This document shows, piece after piece, positions 35,526-44,284 of a DNA stretch of 64,000 nucleotides; position 1 is the stretch's first letter; every line of letters starts with the position of its first letter. Made by a program: the position numbers and the translations under genes. Under the pieces are notes generated by a model. It had not been told where the DNA came from. It ran no database searches and was given only the letters and a program-made list of their open reading frames with translations. This DNA comes from Clostridium massiliamazoniense (lineage in GTDB: Bacteria > Bacillota > Clostridia > Clostridiales > Clostridiaceae), in NCBI RefSeq assembly GCF_001403635.1, contig NZ_LN879468.1:1883501-1947500 (forward strand). The letters run 5' to 3'.

Positions 35526-36248
35526 TTATTTCTTTAATTCATCAACATCTACTTTTCCAACATATTCTCCACCGTGATAGCAAAGAACTTTTTCTATATC
35601 TAAACCTCTTAATTCTTCTAATGAATTTTTAGCTTGTTCTGGATTATAATGAGCACCATCTCTAACTCTAATTAATTTTCCATCTTCTAAAGATACGGCA
35701 TCACCTGTTATTAAAGTTTTTTGTTCTCTTGCATATATACATATATGTCCTAAAGTATGCCCTGGCATGTCCAAAGTTTCAACTTCATTAAATATTGGTA
35801 GTCTATCACCAGCTTTAAAAGTTTCATCAACTTTAACATAAGAACTATCAAAACCTTTTTTGAAGAATTTTAATCTACCTTTTCCAGCCTCATCTAAATT
35901 AGCTTCATTTTCTATTAATTTAGCAAGCTTTAATGGAGTCTTTTCTCCTGAAATATAGTCTGCTTCTACATCAGTTGAATATATTTTAAAATCATTTCCT
36001 AAAAGTTCTTTAAATTCTCTAGCAGCACCAACATGGTCTATATCATGATGAGTTATAACTAAAGCTTTTAATTTATTAATATCTATATATTTTTCTACTT
36101 CTGACTTTAATGCCTCAAATTGACCTGGAAGACCTGAATCTATTAAAACTGCTTTTTCTTCATCATAAATAAGAACTGGGCAAACAGTCATTTCTCTACC
36201 AAATGCACTTGATGTAGCTTCTAATATTTTTACGTTTAAATTACTCAT
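35526..36248 (-). CDS. Metallo-beta-lactamase-fold hydrolase
   Basis: 240 residues. The metal-binding motif reads THHDIDHVG (residues 66-74): the usual HxHxDH appears as HHDIDH, so the second His is Asp, a variant common in Firmicute MBL proteins. Later ligands are in MPGHTLGHICIY and TGDAVSL, with a final His in YHGGEYVG. Cytoplasmic. Glyoxalase II-like or other thioester or phosphoester hydrolase; substrate not predictable. Confidence 0.85.
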   Translation of the reverse strand: MSNLNVKILEATSSAFGREMTVCPVLIYDEEKAVLIDSGLPGQFEALKSEVEKYIDINKLKALVITHHDIDHVGAAREFKELLGNDFKIYSTDVEADYISGEKTPLKLAKLIENEANLDEAGKGRLKFFKKGFDSSYVKVDETFKAGDRLPIFNEVETLDMPGHTLGHICIYAREQKTLITGDAVSLEDGKLIRVRDGAHYNPEQAKNSLEELRGLDIEKVLCYHGGEYVGKVDVDELKK

Positions 36249-36346
36249 AATAACCTTCTCCTTTTCTTTTGTTCACTTTTATTATATCTTATCAAAATAA
36301 TAAATTAAAAATTATCTTTTTTGCTGAATTTATTATATTACTTTTA

Positions 36347-36381
36347 TCTGCCGAGATAGCTATATAGCTAGATAAAAAACA
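36347..36381. repeat. Internally deleted copy of the hairpin/MITE-like repeat
   Basis: The left end TCTGCCGAGATAGCTATATA joins directly to the right end GCTAGATAAAA; about 180 bp of interior seen at 14618-14831 and 61453-61667 is missing. The junction falls in the shared CTATATAG core of both ends. Confidence 0.75.
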
Positions 36382-36382
36382 A

Positions 36383-36415
36383 AGAGGATGTATCCGTAAC
36401 TTGATACATCCTCCT
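36383..36415 (-). terminator. Terminator after the APC permease gene
   Basis: GAGGATGTATC and GATACATCCTC stem, the family stem also found at 14841, 20777, 42474 and 61670. Confidence 0.8.
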
Positions 36416-36421
36416 ATTATA

Positions 36422-37921
36422 TTAATTTAAATGTTCTACTAACTCTTCTTTTGTTGAATCTTTTTCCTCCACTATTGTTCCCCTTACTTTACTAATTGAG
36501 TAAATTACAAATGGAAGAACCATTATAACTAGGAAACAAACTACTAAAAGAATTGTGTAACTTTCTACATTTTGTTTTGGTAATCCTGTTGGTGGTAAAA
36601 ATGATATAAAGAATGCAACTACTGTGAATATTAAGGCTATAATTGCTGCTGTTAATTTTACTATTTTTCCACCTGGTATTTCATAACTTCTTTTTAAATT
36701 GCCATGCTTTATTACTAAAGTTATGTAACCTAATAAAAATAAGAAGTATGCTGCAAGATATACTATAACAGTTAGTGTCATTGCCATGAAGAATGAAGTA
36801 TTTGAACTTCCTCCTCCGAAAGTTAATACTGCTGCCCATACACTTACTATAATTCCTTGAATTATTAAAAGATAAGGAGCAACGTCATTTTTATTTCTTT
36901 CAGCTAATTTTTTAGGAAATATTCCTCTTTCACCAGCCACAGATAATCCTCTTGATGGTCCTATAATCCATGAACTTACCTCTGCAATTGAACCCATTGC
37001 AAGTAAAAGTGCTATTATGTTAACAAGCCATTGGTAATGTCCAAAATGTCCAAGTAATCCTGAAAATGTTTGGAATACACCTTCACTAAGACTTAATTCT
37101 GATTGTGGTACTACTGCTGCCACTGATAAAGCCCCAACTGTATTTAAAACAATAGCTAAAATTAATAATATTATTACTGCTATAGGATAATCTCTTTTTG
37201 GATTTTCCATATCCTTAACATGGGTTGCTGAAACTTCAACTCCCATATAAGAAAGCATAAATGAAACTAATACTACTAATGTACTTGTTTTTGAAAAATC
37301 AGGTACAAAAGTTTTTGAGCTTATTACAACATGTACAGGAAAACCTTTTGCAATATATAATCCTGCTAAAATAAATAAAATAGCTCCCGGTATAAGAACT
37401 CCACCTATAAATCCAACTTTAGCTATTAAAGCAGTATTTTTTACACCAGTTAATTGAACTGCTGTTATTGCCCAGAAAATAACTAAAACTGCTATAAACT
37501 TAATAAGTGGATCATTATTTAAGGCTGTCCATCCTGTTACATAAGCCAAAGCACCTATAATAAAATAAATCATTGTTATAGCCCCAATAGTAAAGACCAT
37601 AAATTGAAAGAATATGTGAGCAAATCCCCACTTTTCACCTAAAGTATTTCCTGTCCAAGAAAATACTCCACCATCTCCCCATCCGTCTACAGTTGCCATT
37701 TCAGCAGCTGCTAAAACTATAGGTAAGAACCATAAAAAGCCTCCTGCTAGTAAATAAAATATAGCACTGAATCCACTAGTTGCGAAGGTTGGATACTCGT
37801 ATATTTCTACTAATACTGAACCAGTAAGAAATAAAAATCCAAACATAGTAAGTTTTTTTGTTCCTTTTTTCAAATTTTTATCCTCCTCTTTTGTTTTTTC
37901 CTCACTATATAGCTTGTACAT
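36422..37921 (-). CDS. APC-superfamily amino acid permease (glutamate:GABA antiporter type) under SAM riboswitch
   Basis: 499 residues from ATG at 37921 (AGGAGAAAA upstream); about 12-14 membrane helices. FGFLFLTGSVLVEIYEYPTF, AEMATVDGWGDGGVFSW, SFMLSYMGVEVSATHVKDM and NPKRDYP are typical of the GadC/GGA family. Such transporters are usually annotated as glutamate/GABA exchangers, but the gene is directly downstream of a SAM-I riboswitch and terminator, so its substrate is more likely methionine or a related sulphur amino acid. A TTG start after AGAGGAGGAT, 48 nt inside, is an alternative. Confidence 0.85.
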   Translation of the reverse strand: MYKLYSEEKTKEEDKNLKKGTKKLTMFGFLFLTGSVLVEIYEYPTFATSGFSAIFYLLAGGFLWFLPIVLAAAEMATVDGWGDGGVFSWTGNTLGEKWGFAHIFFQFMVFTIGAITMIYFIIGALAYVTGWTALNNDPLIKFIAVLVIFWAITAVQLTGVKNTALIAKVGFIGGVLIPGAILFILAGLYIAKGFPVHVVISSKTFVPDFSKTSTLVVLVSFMLSYMGVEVSATHVKDMENPKRDYPIAVIILLILAIVLNTVGALSVAAVVPQSELSLSEGVFQTFSGLLGHFGHYQWLVNIIALLLAMGSIAEVSSWIIGPSRGLSVAGERGIFPKKLAERNKNDVAPYLLIIQGIIVSVWAAVLTFGGGSSNTSFFMAMTLTVIVYLAAYFLFLLGYITLVIKHGNLKRSYEIPGGKIVKLTAAIIALIFTVVAFFISFLPPTGLPKQNVESYTILLVVCFLVIMVLPFVIYSISKVRGTIVEEKDSTKEELVEHLN

Positions 37922-37935
37922 TTTTCTCCTATGCA

Positions 37936-37983
37936 AATAAAAAAAGACCACTTCTTATTCGCAGAAGAATAAGAAACAGTCTT
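37936..37983 (-). terminator. Riboswitch-controlled terminator before the APC permease
   Basis: AAGACTGTTTCTTATTC pairs with GAATAAGAAGTGGTCTT, followed by a T run, between the SAM-I aptamer and the permease start. Confidence 0.88.
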
Positions 37984-38021
37984 GAAATTTTGAATTTGGC
38001 GTTCAAATTTACATTCATAAA

Positions 38022-38146
38022 CTCTATATCTCTCATCTTCCAAGAATAAAATTCTTGCAGGATTTAGCACAGTTCCGACTATATAAATATCGGTTGTTGC
38101 CAGGTTTCACAGGGCCAGTCCCTCCACCGTTCTTGATAAAAGATTT
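38022..38146 (-). promoter_or_regulatory. SAM-I (S-box) riboswitch of the APC permease
   Basis: Minus-strand S-box core: CTTTTATCAAGAACGGTGGA, GGGACTGGCCC, GAAACCTGGCAACA, GTGCTAAATCCTGC and the closing GATGAGAGATATAG. The 5' region holds TTGATA-(18)-TATAAT near 38200-38230 as a likely promoter. Confidence 0.95.
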
Positions 38147-38308
38147 CTATCTGAAATGACTCAGACAGAATTAAATATTATTCGATTGTCATCATTATAC
38201 TACATTTATCAACAAATTATCAATATTTTTTTAAAGTTTTATTCATATTTAATTATTCCTTATTCACTTGACTAAATTTATATCCCTTAGTTAATCCCTA
38301 AATATTAA

Positions 38309-39628
38309 CTATTTTATTTTTATAGTTTCTGTTTTAACATTATCTAAATCTAAATTGCTGTCATAAGTAATCAACCTACTTTTCTTATTTAAATCAACAT
38401 TATTAAATTCAAGAATATAACCATTTTCATCTTTTTTTATAATACCTATATTTTGTATTAAAGTTTCCTTTTCTTCATCACCTGTCCATAAAGTCATATT
38501 TCCTAATGTTCCTAAAGCTTCAAAATTACTCTTAAAATGCAATCTTATTTTATTATCATGAATTTCAACATTATAGAACTCACCTTCTAATCCATTCTTT
38601 GTTTTTAATTTACTAGGATAAATTAAGCTCCCTTTTCTACTCTCTTCAAATTCAACAAGTTCCTCTTCTGCTCCAAATCTTTTAGCTTCTGCAACTATTA
38701 ATTCTATACTCTTCGCACTCTTTATTTCCTCTGCTGTTAAGTAAGGAAAATTAAAACTACCAATACCATCATCAAAGCTAGAGTTATTATTAATATCAAC
38801 CTTATGAATTACTCCATCAACATTTAAATAATACTTATGATCTATCATATAATTTGGATTGCTATCATTATAAATTAATGTATCCTTTACTTTTAAATTA
38901 CTTCCCTTCACAGTTCCTTTCAATGAATAAATATATATATTATCATTTAATTTTTTTCTTACATTAATTACTTTTAATTTACTAAGTGCTCCTTTAAAAT
39001 CTACATTTAAATCAAATGAAACATTCATTAAATTATTATTTGAAACCTCATCTAACATTGATATAACAAGCTTTATTCCTTTATTACTTGAAATTTGATT
39101 TATATCAGATAAATTAATACTATGAGTTATTATTACTGTTTTGTTATCTATATAAGAAAAGCTTGATGCAGCACTTACACTACCAGATTTAGGTTTATTT
39201 ATTAACTCAGTAAAACAATTTATATATTTATTTTTAATTTCTTCTTTTTCACTCTCCACTCTTATTCCTACTAATAAATTAGCTCCATTAGTACTTATAT
39301 TATCAATAGTCACTTTATAACCATTCTCACTCTTACTTTCACCTATATACTTCGTATACTCTTCGTAACCATCAAAGAAACCTAACTCCTTATATATATC
39401 ACTTATAAATGGCAAGTTCTTTGCTACAGCTGGTGTGAACATAGTTCCTGTTATTATTATAGCTGTTGAAGCTGCAACTATTTTTCCTCTTTTTCTTGGC
39501 TTTTTAATTTTACTTTTTACCTCTTTTCTTATTGCTTCTATTTCTATTTCACATAAATTATCTTCTGAAAGCTCTAGTTCATCTATATTAAAATTATCTA
39601 AATTCTCATTAATTTTATTTATATCCAT
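38309..39628 (-). CDS. DUF4179-domain membrane protein, probable anti-sigma factor
   Basis: 439 residues: acidic cytoplasmic N-terminus (about 1-45), one membrane helix at about 49-68 (GKIVAASTAIIITGTMFTP), then a DUF4179-type external domain (GYKVTIDNISTNGANLLVGIRV) and beta-rich remainder. Such proteins are coded beside ECF sigma genes and hold them at the membrane. Here it lies 6 bp after the sigma gene, which carries an amber codon. ATG after GAGAGGAGTTAGGGAG. Confidence 0.75.
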   Translation of the reverse strand: MDINKINENLDNFNIDELELSEDNLCEIEIEAIRKEVKSKIKKPRKRGKIVAASTAIIITGTMFTPAVAKNLPFISDIYKELGFFDGYEEYTKYIGESKSENGYKVTIDNISTNGANLLVGIRVESEKEEIKNKYINCFTELINKPKSGSVSAASSFSYIDNKTVIITHSINLSDINQISSNKGIKLVISMLDEVSNNNLMNVSFDLNVDFKGALSKLKVINVRKKLNDNIYIYSLKGTVKGSNLKVKDTLIYNDSNPNYMIDHKYYLNVDGVIHKVDINNNSSFDDGIGSFNFPYLTAEEIKSAKSIELIVAEAKRFGAEEELVEFEESRKGSLIYPSKLKTKNGLEGEFYNVEIHDNKIRLHFKSNFEALGTLGNMTLWTGDEEKETLIQNIGIIKKDENGYILEFNNVDLNKKSRLITYDSNLDLDNVKTETIKIK

Positions 39629-39634
39629 AACTCC

Positions 39635-40177
39635 CTAACTCCTCTCATTACTAAAACCCTCTTTTAATTTTTTTCTTCCTCTAAAAATTCTAAGATTAAT
39701 GAACTTTTCTGTTACCCCTAATTCTTCTGCAACTTCCTTACTGCTCTTTTCTTCAAAAAATTTTTTTAAGAATATCTCTTTATCTACAGCACTCATTTTA
39801 TTTATTTGATTCCGTACTCCTTCTATAGCCTCATTATTTATTATTTTTTCTTCTATATTATGACTATAAGTTATTTTTGCACTATCTAGTTCTTCATTTC
39901 CATAGTGCTTCTTTTCCTTTCTTAACATATCAATAGCTGTATATTTACTAATTGCCATTACCTATAAATTAAATTTATTTTCTTCTCTATTAAAGGATTT
40001 TGAGTTGTTCCATATTTTTAATATAACGTCATTAACACACTCTTTACTTAATTCTCTATCATTTAAAATTCCATTAGCTATTTTAAATATAAGATTTGAA
40101 TAATTATCAACTAAATAATCTAAGGCTTTAGGGTCTTTCTTCTTTAATTCCTTAATAAATCCTAGGTCTTTAGCCAT
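39635..40177 (-). pseudogene. ECF sigma factor gene interrupted by an in-frame amber codon
   Basis: Two frame-matched halves make one 180-codon sigma-70 factor: region 2 (residues 1-71; ALDYLVDNYSNLIFKIANGI, SKECVNDVILKIWNNSKSF) and the region 2.4-to-4 part (ISKYTAIDMLRKEKK to VAEELGVTEKFINLRIFRG). They are separated only by TAG GTA. In the family this site reads KF..W..AI.KY, so TAG at 39962-39964 most likely replaces a TGG Trp codon. ATG lies 4 nt after the TAG and could allow reinitiation. Recent single-base loss or sequencing error are both possible. Confidence 0.75.
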
Positions 40178-40256
40178 ACTGTCCCCCTCCTCAATTCTCT
40201 TGAAAGTACTTTCATATATATATTCGAAATTAACTTTAAATTTATTTCACTAAAAT

Positions 40257-40294
40257 AAAAAAACTTGTAAGTTCTACACCTACAAGTTTTTTTA
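40257..40294. terminator. Terminator after the 111-residue gene
   Basis: AAAAAACTTGTA and TACAAGTTTTTT, 12-bp stem with A and T flanks; serves the minus-strand gene at 40299. Confidence 0.85.
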
Positions 40295-40298
40295 TTGT

Positions 40299-40634
40299 TT
40301 ATTGTTCTATATTTACTAAAATCTTATCATATCTCTTAGCTAGTCTCATTAATGGAAGATTATCAACTTCTCCATTTATCACTGCTGCAAAATGTGTTAT
40401 TTCATCATCTTCCATAAGTTCTTTTTCTAATCTCTCTATTTCAACCATTTTTCTTTCTATTGTATAAATAGCATTATTCTTTATTTTAAATTTATCCAAC
40501 GTAGCCTTAAAATCCTTACCTTCTTCCCCACTAATTACAGTAAGTATTTTATCATCTTTTCCCATGGAATCCCTTAACATTTCCCCTATTTCACCTTTAT
40601 TACTTTCTTGCACCAATAATTCCATTGAAAACAC
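40299..40634 (-). CDS. Conserved-looking small cytoplasmic protein, unknown
   Basis: About 111 residues from GTG at 40634 with GGGGGG at good spacing; an ATG at 40625 is the alternative. Alternating alpha/beta with an acidic C-terminal half (MELLVQESNKGEIGEMLRDS; ELMEDDEITHFAAVINGEVD). No catalytic motif recognised. Monogenic with its own terminator, divergent from the MFS/marR operon. Confidence 0.6.
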   Translation of the reverse strand: MFSMELLVQESNKGEIGEMLRDSMGKDDKILTVISGEEGKDFKATLDKFKIKNNAIYTIERKMVEIERLEKELMEDDEITHFAAVINGEVDNLPLMRLAKRYDKILVNIEQ

Positions 40635-40733
40635 TCTAATCCCCCCAATCAATTGTAAAATTATCCATATTTTTATTATCTTATAAAATAAAGAACTCTA
40701 TATAAACTTATGTTAAATAAAGTTTAAATTTAA

Positions 40734-40788
40734 TAGTTGACATATCAACTATCTAATGTTATATTATTTTTAGTTGATAAGTCAACTA
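40734..40788. promoter_or_regulatory. Two palindromic operators upstream of the MFS/marR operon
   Basis: TAGTTGA-CATA-TCAACTA (40734-40751) and TAGTTGA-TAAG-TCAACTA (40771-40788), identical 7-bp arms and 37-bp spacing. Size fits MarR dimers. Probable targets of the MarR protein coded at 42002. Confidence 0.75.
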
Positions 40789-40810
40789 ATTTGACAAAGG
40801 AGAAATCTTA

Positions 40811-41980
40811 ATGAAAGCTTTAGAAAAAATAGCAATACTATCAATTTCATTTTTATCCCTTATTGCAACAGCTGCAATGGCTCCTGCTTTAACTGGGATT
40901 CAAAATCATTTTTTATCTGCATCACCTGTTTTAGTAAAGTTAGTAATAACATTACCAGCACTTATATGTATACCAGTTAGTTTATTAAACACTAACTTTT
41001 TAAAATATATGTCAGATAAACTTTTAATCATAATAGGATTATTATTATTCTTAATAGGTGGAATATGCTCAGCTATAGCACCTGATATATACACTTTACT
41101 TATAACTAGAGGTATCCTTGGTTTAGGTCTTGGAATCACTGCACCAATGTCTCTTGTTCTTATTGGAGAATACTTTGAAGGAAAAGAAAGAGCTAAATTC
41201 ATGGGATTTTCAACAGCTTCAACAAACTTAGGTGGGATTGTTTCCACTTTAATCGTTGGGGTTCTTGCAAATATAGGTTGGAGAGTTTCATTCTTAATTT
41301 ACTTATCAGTTGCAGTAGTTTTACTTATAGTAATTTTCTATCTACCTTCTAAGAAAAAAGTAAATGATACTTCAGAAAAACATAACTTACATAATACTAC
41401 TAAGGAAATTAAATTAAATAAATCAGTATTTAAATATTCATTCTTAGTATTTTTAGCACTTGTAGCATTTTATGCTGTTCCTACTAACATGGACTTCTTA
41501 ATAAAAGCTAAAAATCTAGGTGGAGATTCAGTTGCGGCTAGCCTAGTTTCACTTAGCACACTTTCATCATTAGTTAGTGCCTTACTATTTGGAAAATTTA
41601 TAAAAGTACTAAAAAAATATTATTCTATGTTAATATTTATATTAATGGCTATAGGTTTTGCTCTTGCAGGATATGGAAATAATTTATTTACTATTGGGCT
41701 TGGAATAATTCTTGGTGGATATGGCTTTGGATCTATAATTCCATACACAATGTTATTTGCTTCAAATATAGTTCATAAAACTCATACATCCCTAGCTATA
41801 TTAATAATAACTACTGGATTATATTTAGGAGAATTTGTTTCACCTATGATACTTCAAAGTATAGCCAATATCATAGGAATGAAAAATTCTACAGGCAATT
41901 TCTACGCTGCTGTAATAATTGCATTAATTGCATTAATCTGTTCAATATATACTGCATTAAAGGAAGACTTAATTATATAA
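40811..41980 (+). CDS. MFS transporter (DHA1-like)
   Basis: 389 residues, 12 predicted membrane helices. Contains KYMSDKLLIIIGLLLF after helix 2 (motif A region), TRGILGLGLGITAPMSL and ASTNLGGIVSTLIVG. It probably exports a toxic compound sensed by the co-transcribed MarR regulator 21 bp downstream. ATG preceded by AAAGGAGAAATC. Confidence 0.85.
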   Translation: MKALEKIAILSISFLSLIATAAMAPALTGIQNHFLSASPVLVKLVITLPALICIPVSLLNTNFLKYMSDKLLIIIGLLLFLIGGICSAIAPDIYTLLITRGILGLGLGITAPMSLVLIGEYFEGKERAKFMGFSTASTNLGGIVSTLIVGVLANIGWRVSFLIYLSVAVVLLIVIFYLPSKKKVNDTSEKHNLHNTTKEIKLNKSVFKYSFLVFLALVAFYAVPTNMDFLIKAKNLGGDSVAASLVSLSTLSSLVSALLFGKFIKVLKKYYSMLIFILMAIGFALAGYGNNLFTIGLGIILGGYGFGSIIPYTMLFASNIVHKTHTSLAILIITTGLYLGEFVSPMILQSIANIIGMKNSTGNFYAAVIIALIALICSIYTALKEDLII

Positions 41981-42001
41981 AATTTAAGAAGGTGATTCAC
42001 A

Positions 42002-42418
42002 TTGAATAATAACGCTTTAACTTTAGTAAACAACATGGCCCTTTTTAGAAAGCAATATCATGCCTTCGTTAATGAACGAGTTGCTGAATTAGAAATCACA
42101 AGTTCTGAATTCTCATACTTAAAGCAATTAGTAAATAACGATGGTGCACTTCAAGATATTATTGTTAAAAATACCTGTGTAGATAAAGCCGCTACCACTC
42201 GAATAGCTCAATCCTTAGAGAAAAAGGATTTGATAAAAAGAGTTAAAAATGAAAAAGATAAGAGAAATTTCAATGTTTATTTAACTGAGAAAGGAAAGCC
42301 TTATATAAAAATAATTAATGAAATCCTTGAAGATTGGTATACCACCTTAGGTAAAGATGTAGATAAAGATATCTTATCAGCCTTTGAGGAAACACTAGAT
42401 AAATTAACTCATAATTAA
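42002..42418 (+). CDS. MarR-family transcriptional regulator
   Basis: 138 residues; TTG start with AAGAAGGTG upstream. Winged helix (about 30-95): LEITSSEFSYLKQLVNNDGAL, VDKAATTRIAQSLEKKDLI, RVKNEKDKRNFNVYLTEKG. It should repress its own operon through the TAGTTGA palindromes. Ends the operon before a GGATGTATC terminator. Confidence 0.9.
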   Translation: MNNNALTLVNNMALFRKQYHAFVNERVAELEITSSEFSYLKQLVNNDGALQDIIVKNTCVDKAATTRIAQSLEKKDLIKRVKNEKDKRNFNVYLTEKGKPYIKIINEILEDWYTTLGKDVDKDILSAFEETLDKLTHN

Positions 42419-42473
42419 ACCTTATTATACAGTAAAATTTTTAAGGTAATATTAATAAAGAGTTTAATTGTAT

Positions 42474-42512
42474 AAAGAGGATGTATCTACAATTTTGATA
42501 CATCCTCTTTAT
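42474..42512 (+). terminator. Terminator of the MFS/marR operon
   Basis: AAAGAGGATGTATC and GATACATCCTCTTT, 14-bp stem. Confidence 0.85.
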
Positions 42513-42552
42513 CTTTTAACAGAATAAATTTTCTATATATTATTTTTCCCAA

Positions 42553-42592
42553 TAAAAAAACAGCCTATTATACCCCAATAGTCTGTCTTTTT
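42553..42592 (-). terminator. Terminator downstream of the 351-residue gene
   Basis: On the minus strand AAAAAGACAG.CTATT and AATAG.CTGTTTTTTT, then a T run. 135 bp after the stop. Confidence 0.65.
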
Positions 42593-42726
42593 ATAATTAA
42601 TTCTCAATTAAGCCTTAGACAATATCCTATTCTCAACAAGCTTTTATACCATACCCAAATTTATTATCGACCATGTTTATGAAAACTTTATCATAAAATA
42701 AATTTTTTTTATATTTTTATTTCTTT

Positions 42727-43782
42727 CTACACTAACTCTTTATCTATCATTAAAAAATCACAGTTGAAACTCTTAATATTACCAGTAAATATATCATGTA
42801 AATTTATATTTTTATGTCCTTTAGAACTATTATTACTGTAAACTAATATTCTTTCTTCCATAAAAGCTCTAATTTTAATATCTTCATCTTTCTCTATTTC
42901 TTTGTAAGAATAAATAGTATTATTATCAGTATTTATAACTTCTTTCTTATTTTTATTTTTAGATATAAGAAGTAAATCACCCTTTGATACCAAATCATCT
43001 ATTTCTTTATTAACTGTTCTAAAAGCAATATTATCATCTATAGAAAAATATATTAATTTATTTTTTACTCCTTTATGAAAAACTACTATTTTATTATCAT
43101 AAATTCCAAGTAAAGTTACATATTCTCTCCCATGAGAATCTATAAGCAAATTTTTCTTTATTTTTTCCCCTTCAATAACAGATTGAACTAAATCATTTAT
43201 GTCATATAATACAATATCATTTCTTGTAAGTTCAGTTTCTCCATAACTATTCCTTAAATCGATAATTTCCTTAGGACTATAGTAACTTTCATCAACTACC
43301 ATATAAGCAATATCATCTTGTTTGAAAAATACTCTTTTCCCTACAGTTTCTAGAAATACCCTATCATTAATCTCAAAAGTTAAAGTTTCTTCTACAGAAT
43401 AAATAAATCCCTTTGTGAAATCCTTATTATTTTTATATCTTACAAAAATATAATTATCTATTGCAAATAAATCTATTAACTTACTTCCTCTCCCAAGATT
43501 ATATTTAAATATTTCTATAGGATCATATAAACTAACCTCTCTTACTATTAAAAAGCTATTTTTTATGTAGTATTCATAGATATTTTTCCTGTGTTCATCA
43601 ACGAAAAAATTATATCTCATATCACTAGTAGAAGTGAACTCCGTAAGTTTCTCTATTTCCTTATGGTAAACATAAATACTCTTAGAATCTTTATAATCAA
43701 CTTCTAAATAACATTTAAACTCATCCTCTAATATTATCTTAGAGCTTAATGAGCCATAAAAATTAAGCTCCCTAACTCTCAT
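42727..43782 (-). CDS. Unknown protein, beta-rich
   Basis: 351 residues, no signal peptide or membrane helix. Beta-strand blocks recur (IFVRYKNNKD, KIVVFHKGVKNKLIYFS, RILVYSNNSSKG), suggesting a beta-propeller-like fold. No enzyme motif recognised. ATG after GGAGGGGAAA. Monogenic. Function unknown. Confidence 0.6.
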   Translation of the reverse strand: MRVRELNFYGSLSSKIILEDEFKCYLEVDYKDSKSIYVYHKEIEKLTEFTSTSDMRYNFFVDEHRKNIYEYYIKNSFLIVREVSLYDPIEIFKYNLGRGSKLIDLFAIDNYIFVRYKNNKDFTKGFIYSVEETLTFEINDRVFLETVGKRVFFKQDDIAYMVVDESYYSPKEIIDLRNSYGETELTRNDIVLYDINDLVQSVIEGEKIKKNLLIDSHGREYVTLLGIYDNKIVVFHKGVKNKLIYFSIDDNIAFRTVNKEIDDLVSKGDLLLISKNKNKKEVINTDNNTIYSYKEIEKDEDIKIRAFMEERILVYSNNSSKGHKNINLHDIFTGNIKSFNCDFLMIDKELV

Positions 43783-44284
43783 TTTTCCCCTCCGAACAAA
43801 ACTTTTCTCTGATAACTAGTACTGCGCTCAATCTTCTCAAACACAAACACAGCCCCTAAATAATCTTCACTAAAATATATCTAAAGTTAAAACTTTACTT
43901 AAATTAACCCTAGGTTTATTTCCAAATATTGTAACACATATTTAATTTATTTTCCATATATTTACATAATATATTTAAATTAAGTTTTGATCTTTCTAAT
44001 TAACTTATTTAACAGTACTCTTTGTGTAAAAATCATATTAATTTAGATAAAGTAAAGCAACAATAGAGAAGTGAGAAACTCTATTGTTGCTTTGAATTTA
44101 ACATATATTTTTATTGCATATCTATCTCGATTTTGTTATTAGGATAATATTAGGGAAGCATTTATTACTTCATTTTTAAATTAATCTATACTTTTAATTT
44201 CTTATACAACGGTCTTTTATTTTTCAACTTATTTTTACTAACACATACTTAACTAACTTAACTTTTACTTATTTAATTTATTAT
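43783..44284. other. Intergenic region with an orphan hairpin
   Basis: About 500 bp, no gene. AAAGCAACAATAGAG and CTCTATTGTTGCTTT (44054-44068 and 44079-44093) form a perfect 15-bp stem with a 10-nt loop and no long T run. It is 190 bp from the nearest stop codon, so may end an unseen small RNA or the gene at 44285. Confidence 0.5.
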
